64,000 nt of DNA, taken from Dorea sp. AF36-15AT (lineage in GTDB: Bacteria; Bacillota; Clostridia; Lachnospirales; Lachnospiraceae). Positions within the stretch are counted from its first letter, which is position 1. Every line of letters starts with the position of its first letter. The position numbers were made by a program, and so were the translations under genes. The notes below the pieces were generated by a model. That model ran no database searches. It worked only from the letters and a program-made list of their open reading frames with translations, and had not been told where the DNA came from. Shown here one piece after another: positions 1 to 6,840 of this stretch. The DNA lies in the NCBI RefSeq assembly GCF_003477705.1, contig NZ_QUDV01000001.1, forward strand, positions 1-64,000, given 5' to 3'.

Positions 1-405
1 TTATTAATATTAGGATATGGATTGATGGCGTTGATCACGTTGTTGTCATTAACCAATATTTTCCAAAGCATATCGACTTCTATGCGTATGCGAAGAAAAG
101 AGTTCGCAGCTTATCAGTCGATAGGAATGTCTCGGAAAGATCTGAAAAGGATGTTATCCATAGAGGCAGGTTTTTATGGGATTATCGGGTGTGTGATTGG
201 AATACCGATAAGTTTTCTTGGATTATTAGGCGTGTATGATACCTATCACGAAGTTTTTTATAATATTACATGGAAAATACCGTGGGATATGGTGCCGATA
301 CAGATTGTAGTTGCAGTGTTATTGCTGATCGTACCCGTGAGATATGCAATGTCACAATTGAAACATCTGAATATTATCGAATCTATTCGTAACGATAACC
401 AGTAA
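1..405 (+). CDS. FtsX-like ABC transporter permease, C-terminal part (cut by left edge)
   Basis: The reading frame is open from base 1, so this is the last 134 residues of a longer protein. It shows three hydrophobic segments typical of the end of an FtsX/MacB-type permease: one at the left edge (LLILGYGLMALITLLSL), one after the motif RRKEFAAYQSIGMSRKDL, and one near the end (IQIVVAVLLLIVPV). The cytoplasmic stretch that reads like 'RRKEFAxxxSIGMSxK' between the first two is characteristic of these permeases in Firmicutes. The ATPase gene follows 13 bases later, so the two form one transporter. Such pairs export peptides or lipoproteins or give antimicrobial-peptide resistance; the substrate here is unknown. 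The true start lies outside the window. Confidence 0.88.
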   Translation, partial: LLILGYGLMALITLLSLTNIFQSISTSMRMRRKEFAAYQSIGMSRKDLKRMLSIEAGFYGIIGCVIGIPISFLGLLGVYDTYHEVFYNITWKIPWDMVPIQIVVAVLLLIVPVRYAMSQLKHLNIIESIRNDNQ

Positions 406-418
406 GGGAGGCGCGAAG

Positions 419-1096
419 ATGGAAGTATTGAGAACGGAAGATCTTACAAGAGAATATGGCTTTGGAGATAATAAGGTTGTTGCACTTAACCATGTTTCCT
501 TTTCGGTGGAAGAAGGAGAGTTTGTCACGATTTTAGGTCCGTCGGGTTCAGGAAAGTCAACGCTTCTTCATCTCCTGGGAGGTGTTGACAAACCGACATC
601 CGGCAAGGTATATATTGGCGGACAGTCCATTTATGAAATGAAAGAACGTGAGCTGACTGCTTTTCGAAGGAGAGAGATTGGTCAGATTTATCAATTTTAT
701 AATCTGATTCCGGTACTGAACGTGGAAGAGAATATATGTCTGCCGATGCTCCTGGATCACAGACAGGCAGAACGAAAAGATTTGGATGAATTACTGGATT
801 TACTCGGCCTCACAGAGCGTGTGAATCATCTTCCGAGCGAATTGTCCGGCGGTCAACAGCAGCGAGTTGCAATTGGAAGAGCACTGATCAGTAAACCGAA
901 ATTGATTTTGGCAGATGAGCCTACAGGAAATCTGGACCAGAAGAACAGCCGCGAGATTATCAAGCTTTTTCGCGAACTGAATGAAAAATATGGACAGACG
1001 ATTCTCTTGATTACCCATGATGAGAAGATCGCAGAACATGCAGAGAGGATTCTTGTGATTGAAGATGGACGAATAGTAAAGGATAGTCGGAGGTGA
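419..1096 (+). CDS. ABC transporter ATP-binding protein (MacB/LolD type)
   Basis: A 225-residue nucleotide-binding subunit. Walker A is GPSGSGKST near residues 41-49, the Q-loop follows in QIYQFYNLIP, the signature is LSGGQQQR near 141-148, Walker B is LILADEP and the H-loop is LLITHD. These place it in the LolD/MacB group that pairs with FtsX-type permeases, and the permease gene ends 13 bases upstream. The start ATG follows GGGAGG at a proper distance. It would power export or extraction of a hydrophobic or peptide substrate at the cytoplasmic membrane. The order is permease first, ATPase second. The neighbouring small secreted proteins downstream could be linked to it, but a structured gap of about 95 bases separates them. 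Confidence 0.93.
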   Translation: MEVLRTEDLTREYGFGDNKVVALNHVSFSVEEGEFVTILGPSGSGKSTLLHLLGGVDKPTSGKVYIGGQSIYEMKERELTAFRRREIGQIYQFYNLIPVLNVEENICLPMLLDHRQAERKDLDELLDLLGLTERVNHLPSELSGGQQQRVAIGRALISKPKLILADEPTGNLDQKNSREIIKLFRELNEKYGQTILLITHDEKIAEHAERILVIEDGRIVKDSRR

Positions 1097-1123
1097 GAAA
1101 CTTGCTTTTAGAAAAGAAAAAAT

Positions 1124-1160
1124 GCCGTATTTATGCGGCGCACGGCGTTTCGCAAACGCC
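1124..1160 (+). other. Two adjacent GC-rich hairpins between transporter and small-protein cluster
   Basis: Bases 1124-1139 fold as GCCGT/GCGGC and 1144-1160 as GGCGTTT-CGC-AAACGCC. There is no T-run after either, so a classical terminator is unlikely. They may be an interspersed structured repeat or a processing site; I saw no second full copy in this window. Confidence 0.4.
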
Positions 1161-1192
1161 TATGAGGTAATTAAAGTGAGGAGTAATGGAAA

Positions 1193-1780
1193 ATGAAAAA
1201 AGAGTGGAAAGTTACGATTCTTGTAATATTAGTGGAAGTGTTGTTTGTCTGGATTTGTTATACAGCACCAGGAACCGGAAGACGAAGTCCACTGCTTTTA
1301 GAAGAAAAAGGCAGAGTAACAGATATTGATTTAAGTAAGCAACAAATAACTGTTCAACTTGAAAGTCTAAATAGTTATTATGATGGGTTAAAAGTACAGC
1401 CATATGATAGTGATAAAGTTGTTTTAAATTGTAGATGGATGGAAAAAAGTGCTTCAACTTTAAAAGAAATAAAGCTAAATGATGAAGTGATATATATGCA
1501 TTACGATAATAAGCCCAATAGAGTTGAAAAATTAGAACTTTTATATGAAGAGAAAGCAGTTGTAACAGGTGTATTTTTATATCGTAATGAAATTAAAGTA
1601 AAACTTAAACAGAATAATTCTATATGTAATTTCTATGAAAAAGAAGAAGTGTCATTGGATTGTAGTCATTTATATCAAGGAAATGATGTACTGGATTCGT
1701 TAGAAATATCTGATGAAATTATATTTTCTCATTTTTACGATGAGCCATATGAAATAAAAAGCATAAAACGGGAGGATTAA
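1193..1780 (+). CDS. Secreted or membrane-anchored protein with two copies of an unnamed ~75-residue domain
   Basis: A 195-residue protein with no function I recognise. Residues 5-24 form a hydrophobic anchor or signal (KVTILVILVEVLFVWICYTA). Two related blocks follow, about residues 39-117 and 118-195. Each has the pattern 'V-x-x-I/V ... I-x-V-x-L ... L-x/D-C ... L-x-x-I/L-x-(L/I)-x-D-E-(V/I)-I-x-x-H-(F/Y)-x-(D/N)-(E/K)-P'. The same block occurs once in each of the next two genes, so four copies lie within 1.3 kb. RBS GAGGAG lies 9 bases before the ATG at 1193. The region is clearly more AT-rich than its neighbours, which suggests acquisition. The fold looks like a small all-beta domain, but this is only an inference. 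Confidence 0.7.
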   Translation: MKKEWKVTILVILVEVLFVWICYTAPGTGRRSPLLLEEKGRVTDIDLSKQQITVQLESLNSYYDGLKVQPYDSDKVVLNCRWMEKSASTLKEIKLNDEVIYMHYDNKPNRVEKLELLYEEKAVVTGVFLYRNEIKVKLKQNNSICNFYEKEEVSLDCSHLYQGNDVLDSLEISDEIIFSHFYDEPYEIKSIKRED

Positions 1781-1785
1781 GTTCT

Positions 1786-2132
1786 ATGAAAAAATCATCA
1801 TTTTAATAGTAAGCATAATTATTATTTTTGGTGGATATCGATACTATAAGGCAAAGAATTCTAATGTATCATTTAATTATGGAATTCATCCGTTTGAGGA
1901 AAATGCAGTTGTTGAAGAGATTAATTCGGATAACCGGGAGATTACAGTATTTATAAAAGATAGCGATACTTACCTGGAATCTGAAAAAAATCCATATGAA
2001 GATAAAGAGATTAAATTAAATTGCAGTAAGATGGAGAAAGAGAAATTGGAACAACTGGAAATATTTGATGAAATAGTATTTACACATGTGCATGATGATC
2101 CATATACTGTGCTAGAGGTTAAAAAATTGTAA
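1786..2132 (+). pseudogene. Middle member of the repeated-domain family, frameshifted in an A6 tract at codon 2-3
   Basis: An RBS (GGAGG, 1771-1775) and an ATG (1786) are followed by six A residues (1789-1794), after which the ATG frame stops within seven codons. With one more A the frame runs to the TAA at 2130-2132 and gives about 115 residues: MKKIIILIVSIIIIFGG as membrane anchor, then one copy of the domain ending 'LEQLEIFDEIVFTHVHDDPY'. The rest of the body is intact and closely matches the next gene, with no other stop. This is either a recent one-base deletion, a phase-variable homopolymer, slippage during translation, or a sequencing error. No alternative ATG, GTG or TTG start exists in the long frame near its beginning. 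Confidence 0.75.
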
Positions 2133-2174
2133 GAAATAGTGGATGCGCTTTTCAATAAATGGGGGAATCTAATA

Positions 2175-2519
2175 ATGAAGAAAGCGGTATGTGTAATATT
2201 AGGATTAATTATTGTATTTGGTGCACGCCCATTATATGGGTTAGTAAATAATGAAGTAAGTTTTAATACAGGAATGTACTTATATGAAGAGACAGCAGTT
2301 GTTAAAGATATTGATTTGAATAACGAGAAAATTACCGTGTCTATAGAAAACAGTGATACTTACTGGAGAGCCGATTCAGATCCATATGAAGATAAAGATA
2401 TTTGTTTGGATTGCAGTAAGGTGAAGGAAGCAGTATTGGAACAATTGGAAATATCCGATGAAATAGTATTTACACATATATATGTTGAACCATATATCGC
2501 AGCAGAAATAAAAAAATAA
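2175..2519 (+). CDS. Membrane-anchored small protein, third member of the repeated-domain family
   Basis: A 114-residue protein. The frame is open from 2139, but the ATG at 2175 follows a GGGGGA ribosome site and starts a proper anchor, MKKAVCVILGLIIVFGARPL. One domain copy follows: 'YEETAVVKDIDLNNEKITV', a conserved Cys in LDCSKV, then 'LEQLEISDEIVFTHIY-x-EPY'. It is very similar to the frameshifted gene just upstream (both contain NPYEDK/DPYEDK, then CSK and LEQLEI), so one arose by tandem duplication from the other. A strong terminator follows 5 bases after the stop, ending the cluster. I do not recognise the family; distant similarity to small OB-like secreted proteins of Bacillus is possible but untested. 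Confidence 0.68.
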   Translation: MKKAVCVILGLIIVFGARPLYGLVNNEVSFNTGMYLYEETAVVKDIDLNNEKITVSIENSDTYWRADSDPYEDKDICLDCSKVKEAVLEQLEISDEIVFTHIYVEPYIAAEIKK

Positions 2520-2523
2520 AGCA

Positions 2524-2560
2524 GACCTGCCGCACTCTTTACGAATGCGGCAGGTCTTTT
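2524..2560 (+). terminator. Rho-independent terminator after the small-protein cluster
   Basis: A perfect 11-bp stem (GACCTGCCGCA at 2524-2534, TGCGGCAGGTC at 2546-2556) is followed by TTTT. It ends the plus-strand cluster and stands between it and the convergent gap gene. Confidence 0.93.
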
Positions 2561-2658
2561 GTCGTTCGGTTCATAATCGTAATAACGAATGCATATGTCC
2601 CTTACAGAAAGTATATTACATATCAATCAGAAACGAGCTCGGTCCTATTCAGAACTAT

Positions 2659-3681
2659 TTAGCGATTATGGTCGACCTGATCCATGTACTGGATAAGACG
2701 CATTACCTGACTGGTATAGCCCCATTCATTGTCATAGAAACAGATCACCTTGAAAAAGTGGGAATTCACCTGAATGCCCTGTCGTGCGTCGAAGATGGAA
2801 GCATGAGAATCTCCGATGAAATCAGAAGATACTACTTCATCATCCACATAATCCAGAATACCGGACAAATATGTCATAGAGGCTTTCTGAACTTTTTTGC
2901 AGATTTCTTCGTAAGATGCCGATTTCTTCAAAGCTACGTTTAAGTCAACAACAGATACATCTGAAGTAGGTACGCGATAAGAGATGCCACTCATTTTGTC
3001 CTTCAATGAAGGAATTACGAGGGAGATTGCTTTAGCTGCTCCGGTGGTAGATGGGATTAGATTGCCAAATGCAGAACGGCCGGTTCTCCAGTCCTTCTGA
3101 GAACGGCTGTCAACAACCTTCTGCTTAGCAGTAGCTGCGTGGATCGTGGACATGAGTCCGTATTCAATACCGTAATTGTCTTCTAGAATCTTGCAGATCG
3201 GTGCCAGACAGTTCGTCGTGCAGGATGCATTGGAAACTACGGGCATATCACTGTTGTATTCGGTATGGTTTACACCCATGATAAAAGTAGGTGTCTCTTC
3301 ATCTTTTGCAGGAGCAGATATAATAACCTTTTTAGCCCCGCCTTGCAGATGATCCATAGCTTTCTGCGTTGTGCAGTAGGCGCCGGTTGCATCAATGATA
3401 TATTCAGCACCACAGCTGTCCCATGGGATCAGAGAAGCGTCCGATTCAGAAAATACAGGAATCTTCTGACCATTGATGATCAGACCCTGCTCATATGTGT
3501 CAAGCTCCCCCTGGAAACGTCCGAAGGTTGAATCATAGCGGACCATATATTTCATGTAGTCCAGATCAGCATTACGCACGTTGATCCCACAAAGTTTAAA
3601 AGTATCTGGTTGACTGATGGCAATACGGAGAGCGACGCGTCCGATGCGTCCAAATCCGTTGATGCCAATTGAAATTGCCAT
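2659..3681 (-). CDS. gap: Glyceraldehyde-3-phosphate dehydrogenase, type I
   Basis: A 340-residue protein, the usual length. It has the N-terminal Rossmann motif INGFGRIGR, the active-site stretch SNASCTTNCLAP with the catalytic Cys, the downstream substrate-binding helix region STTGAAKA, and the C-terminal NEWGYTSQVM. It converts glyceraldehyde 3-phosphate, phosphate and NAD+ to 1,3-bisphosphoglycerate in glycolysis in the cytoplasm. The start ATG at 3681 has AGGAGGT 9 bases upstream. It stands alone on the minus strand and is not followed by pgk, so it may be a second copy or simply unlinked from the other glycolytic genes. An inverted repeat, GCACCCA/TGGGTGC (about 3721-3744), lies in its probable 5' leader. 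Confidence 0.97.
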   Translation of the reverse strand: MAISIGINGFGRIGRVALRIAISQPDTFKLCGINVRNADLDYMKYMVRYDSTFGRFQGELDTYEQGLIINGQKIPVFSESDASLIPWDSCGAEYIIDATGAYCTTQKAMDHLQGGAKKVIISAPAKDEETPTFIMGVNHTEYNSDMPVVSNASCTTNCLAPICKILEDNYGIEYGLMSTIHAATAKQKVVDSRSQKDWRTGRSAFGNLIPSTTGAAKAISLVIPSLKDKMSGISYRVPTSDVSVVDLNVALKKSASYEEICKKVQKASMTYLSGILDYVDDEVVSSDFIGDSHASIFDARQGIQVNSHFFKVICFYDNEWGYTSQVMRLIQYMDQVDHNR

Positions 3682-3884
3682 TTTACAATTACCTCCTATA
3701 AGTCATATTAAATGCATAGAGCACCCACAGATATCCTGGGTGCGGTTATTCTGACCGAGCAATGTAACTGGCTTTTTCTGATTTGATGTAATTTACTGTC
3801 AGTGTAACATGGAATAATGAAAAATACTATATATGGAAGAGTAATTAAAATATTAACGAAAATGCATACAAGATAACTGACTGA

Positions 3885-3913
3885 TTGAAAACTTTGTGAA
3901 GAAATGTTATGAT
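3885..3913 (+). promoter_or_regulatory. Sigma-A type promoter for the 77-residue protein gene
   Basis: TTGAAA (3885-3890) and TATGAT (3908-3913) with a 17-base spacer, 32 bases before the start codon at 3946. Confidence 0.72.
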
Positions 3914-3945
3914 TTTAAGCGGAAATATCCATATAGGAGGCAATT

Positions 3946-4179
3946 ATGAGAGAGGAACGTTTTAAGATGGAGCGCCCGGGGTTGGTAGAAGAAGGACAGG
4001 AAGTTGTGATCAGCGAACGAAGTCCGAGCACCGGGAGATATACTTATCTGGTAGAACCATCTATTGCCATGTCGGGAATATACCGCACAGCGGAGCGGAT
4101 CCGGGACAGGAAAGGCGTCATCAGGAAGATTGAGGAGACTGACCGGGGATTTTATCTGATTGTTGAGATAGAGCAGTAA
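3946..4179 (+). CDS. Small conserved basic/acidic protein, function unknown
   Basis: A 77-residue cytoplasmic protein without signal or membrane segment, starting at an ATG with AGGAGG 7 bases upstream. It has the run 'VISERSPSTGRYTYLVEPSI' and ends 'ETDRGFYLIVEIE', which suggests a small beta-barrel-like domain. It has its own promoter and terminator, so it is a single-gene unit between gap and the hydrogenase operon. I recognise it only as the kind of short protein found in Lachnospiraceae genomes and know no function. Confidence 0.72.
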   Translation: MREERFKMERPGLVEEGQEVVISERSPSTGRYTYLVEPSIAMSGIYRTAERIRDRKGVIRKIEETDRGFYLIVEIEQ

Positions 4180-4181
4180 TA

Positions 4182-4227
4182 AGAGAGCTTTTGCAGGGAG
4201 AATATACTTGCAAAAGTTCTCTTTTTT
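4182..4227 (+). terminator. Rho-independent terminator
   Basis: A 14-bp stem (4182-4195 with 4209-4222, one G-U pair) is followed by TTTTTT. It isolates the small gene from the hydrogenase operon downstream. Confidence 0.92.
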
Positions 4228-4341
4228 ATAATTTGTGATTTGATAAAAAATGCACAAGTTAATTGATAATAATTCAAACAAACTATAAATAGCGACGAAA
4301 AAATAGAAAATTAATGAGAAAAATTATAGATATTAGACAAT

Positions 4342-4372
4342 TTGTGTGCTAATATAATAAATAACTTGTGTG
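4342..4372 (+). promoter_or_regulatory. Probable hydrogenase promoter region with direct TTGTGTG repeats
   Basis: A TATAAT at 4353-4358 is a good -10 element 46 bases before hydC; the -35 is poor (ATATTA at 17 bases, or TTAGACA closer in). Two TTGTGTG repeats (4342-4348 and 4366-4372, 24 bases apart) flank the -10. The weak -35 and the flanking repeats suggest regulated expression. The repeats do not match the usual redox repressor Rex palindrome. Confidence 0.42.
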
Positions 4373-4403
4373 AAAATCGATAAATTCAAATGGAGGTAAA
4401 GCT

Positions 4404-4898
4404 ATGCTTTCAAAAAAATCTGCAGTTCCGTTTAGAGGAACGAAGGAGCAGGAAGAAGAACTGCTTAAGGTGATCGAAGAATTGAAAGATGAAAAAGGCG
4501 CTTTGATGCCGATTATGCAGAGAGCGCAGGACATCTATGGATATCTGCCGATCGAGGTCCAGAAAATTATCTCAGACCAGACGGGAATCCCGTTGGAGAA
4601 GATTTATGGAGTGGCAACATTTTATGCACAGTTTAATCTGAGTCCGAAGGGACGATATCAGATATCTGTCTGTCTTGGCACGGCATGCTATGTAAAGGGA
4701 TCCGGCGATATTTATAACAAGCTGATGGAAAAGCTTGGTATCGTGGGCGGAGAGTGTACGCCGGACGGAAGATTTTCGCTGGATGCGTGCCGTTGTATCG
4801 GGGCCTGTGGACTGGCACCGGTCATGACGATCAATGAAGAAGTATACGGACGCCTGAAGGTGGAGGATATAGATGATATCCTTGCGAAATACGAGTAG
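4404..4898 (+). CDS. hydC: NADH-dependent [FeFe]-hydrogenase, NuoE-like [2Fe-2S] subunit
   Basis: A 164-residue thioredoxin-like ferredoxin of the NuoE/HndA family. The four expected [2Fe-2S] ligands are Cys90, Cys95 (CLGTAC) and Cys131, Cys135 (CIGAC). The N-terminal helical part has the usual QRAQDIYGYLP and GVATFYAQF motifs. It is the small subunit of the trimeric HydABC enzyme and passes electrons between the flavin subunit and the hydrogenase. The start ATG has GGAGGT 8 bases upstream. It is first in the order hydC-hydB-hydA, with gaps of only 31 and 15 bases, so the three form one transcript. Confidence 0.95.
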   Translation: MLSKKSAVPFRGTKEQEEELLKVIEELKDEKGALMPIMQRAQDIYGYLPIEVQKIISDQTGIPLEKIYGVATFYAQFNLSPKGRYQISVCLGTACYVKGSGDIYNKLMEKLGIVGGECTPDGRFSLDACRCIGACGLAPVMTINEEVYGRLKVEDIDDILAKYE

Positions 4899-4929
4899 TG
4901 GTTAACTTGATTAGAAGTGGAGGGACAGA

Positions 4930-6825
4930 ATGAAATCTCTGGAAGAATTACGGGTAATTAGAGAGCGTATGCAGGGAACAGTGGCATACCGCTCAGAACA
5001 CGAATCTCTGGAAGAGGCTGTAGCTTCTGAGCACGGCAAGTACCGCACTCATGTGCTGGTATGCGGAGGAACAGGATGTACATCATCCGGCAGCCAGAAG
5101 ATCAGAGAACGTCTGGATGAAGAGATCCGGAAGAACGGACTGGAAGAGGAAGTATGTGTGATCAAGACAGGTTGTTTTGGTCTGTGTGCGCTGGGACCGA
5201 TCATGATTGTGTATCCGGAGGGCGCGTTTTATTCTATGGTCAAGGAAGAAGACATTCCTGAGATTGTAGAAGAGCATCTGGCAAAGGGCAATGTAGTGAA
5301 GAGACTGCTCTATGATGAGACGGTGAAGGGAGAAGATGTACTTCCGCTGCAGGAGACGAATTTCTATAAGAAGCAGCACCGTGTGGCACTGCGTAACTGT
5401 GGCGTGATCAGTCCGGAGAATATTGACGAATACATAGGTACAAGAGGATATGAGGCGTTAGGTAAGGTGCTGACCGAGATGACACCTGCAGAAGTTATTC
5501 AGGTGATGCTTGACAGCGGACTCAGAGGAAGAGGCGGTGCAGGTTTCCCAACCGGTATGAAATGGAAATTCGCGGCAGCGAATGAAGCAGATCAGAAATA
5601 TGTCTGTTGTAACGCCGATGAGGGTGACCCGGGTGCATTTATGGACAGATCCGTACTGGAAGGTGATCCGCACGTTGTACTGGAAGCCATGGCGATCGCA
5701 GGCTATGCCATTGGGGCGTCACAGGGATATATCTACGTGCGTGCAGAGTATCCAATCGCAGTAGAACGTCTGAATATTGCGATTAAGCAGGCAAGAGAAT
5801 ACGGACTGCTTGGCGAAGATATATTTGGATCGGGATTTGATTTTGATATTGAGCTTCGTCTGGGAGCAGGAGCATTTGTCTGCGGAGAAGAGACCGCACT
5901 GATGACTTCGATCGAGGGTAACCGAGGAGAACCGAGACCGCGTCCGCCATTCCCGGCATTAAAGGGACTGTTCCAGAAGCCGACAATTCTGAATAACGTA
6001 GAGACACTGGCGAATATCCCACAGATTATCCTGAACGGTCCGGAATGGTTTGCATCGATGGGAACAGAAAAGTCCAAAGGAACCAAGGTATTTGCTCTGG
6101 GAGGCAAGGTCAATAATACCGGTCTGGTAGAGATTCCGATGGGAACGACTCTGCGGGAGATTGTAGAAGAGATCGGCGGAGGCATTCCGAAGGGCAAGAA
6201 GTTCAAGGCTGCGCAGACCGGAGGTCCGTCCGGCGGATGTATTCCGACAGAGAATTTTGATGTACCGATCGACTATGATAACCTGATCGCGATCGGTTCC
6301 ATGATGGGTTCCGGTGGTCTGATTGTTATGGATGAAGATACCTGTATGGTAGATATTGCCAAATTCTTCCTCGAATTTACTGTGGATGAATCCTGTGGCA
6401 AATGTGCACCGTGCCGTATTGGTACCAGACGTATGCTGGAGATCTTAGAGAAGATTACCAAGGGACAGGGAACGATGGAAGATCTGGACCGTCTGGAAGA
6501 ACTGGCAGCGCATCTGAAGTCGAATTCACTGTGTGCGCTTGGTCAGACAGCACCGAATCCGGTACTCTCTACCCTGCGTTACTTTAAAGATGAATACATT
6601 GCCCATATTGTGGATAAGAAATGTCCGGCAGGTGTTTGTAAGGATCTGCTGCAGTACAAGATCAATGCGGACAAATGTAAGGGTTGTACGCTTTGTGCAC
6701 GTATCTGTCCGAATGGTGCGATCAGCGGTAAAGTAAAAGAACCACATGCGATCAATCCGGAGAAATGTTTGAAATGTGGTGCATGTATGGAAAAATGTCG
6801 CTTCGGTGCGATTTATAAGGAATAA
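4930..6825 (+). CDS. hydB: NADH-dependent [FeFe]-hydrogenase, NuoF-like FMN/NADH subunit
   Basis: A 631-residue flavoprotein. Domains in order: an N-terminal thioredoxin-like [2Fe-2S] domain with Cys45, Cys50, Cys82 and Cys86; the FMN/NADH core with GLRGRGGAGFPTG (197-209) and NADEGDPGAFMDR (228-240); a SLBB-type segment; the four-Cys [4Fe-4S] site ESCGKCAPC with a later Cys in NSLCALG; and a C-terminal two-cluster ferredoxin (CKGCTLCARICP, CLKCGACMEKC). The extra terminal FeS domains relative to complex I NuoF are typical of HydB/HndC subunits of trimeric hydrogenases. It is the probable site of electron bifurcation between NADH and ferredoxin. It sits between hydC and hydA. Confidence 0.96.
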   Translation: MKSLEELRVIRERMQGTVAYRSEHESLEEAVASEHGKYRTHVLVCGGTGCTSSGSQKIRERLDEEIRKNGLEEEVCVIKTGCFGLCALGPIMIVYPEGAFYSMVKEEDIPEIVEEHLAKGNVVKRLLYDETVKGEDVLPLQETNFYKKQHRVALRNCGVISPENIDEYIGTRGYEALGKVLTEMTPAEVIQVMLDSGLRGRGGAGFPTGMKWKFAAANEADQKYVCCNADEGDPGAFMDRSVLEGDPHVVLEAMAIAGYAIGASQGYIYVRAEYPIAVERLNIAIKQAREYGLLGEDIFGSGFDFDIELRLGAGAFVCGEETALMTSIEGNRGEPRPRPPFPALKGLFQKPTILNNVETLANIPQIILNGPEWFASMGTEKSKGTKVFALGGKVNNTGLVEIPMGTTLREIVEEIGGGIPKGKKFKAAQTGGPSGGCIPTENFDVPIDYDNLIAIGSMMGSGGLIVMDEDTCMVDIAKFFLEFTVDESCGKCAPCRIGTRRMLEILEKITKGQGTMEDLDRLEELAAHLKSNSLCALGQTAPNPVLSTLRYFKDEYIAHIVDKKCPAGVCKDLLQYKINADKCKGCTLCARICPNGAISGKVKEPHAINPEKCLKCGACMEKCRFGAIYKE

Positions 6826-6840
6826 GGGAGGATAGAGAAT

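Noticed and set aside
2545..2943. Plus-strand frame of 132 codons facing gap
   Set aside because: Antisense to the 3' end of gap, begins inside the terminator, and has no protein-like motif.
3682..3945. Riboswitch in the gap leader
   Set aside because: Only one short inverted repeat (GCACCCA/TGGGTGC) is present, too little for any known class.
4330..4380. Rex operator before hydC
   Set aside because: The TTGTGTG repeats are direct, not inverted, and do not match TTGTTAA-N4-TTAACAA.
5733..6206. Minus-strand frame of 157 codons in hydB
   Set aside because: Mirror frame of the conserved FMN-binding domain; no start signal.
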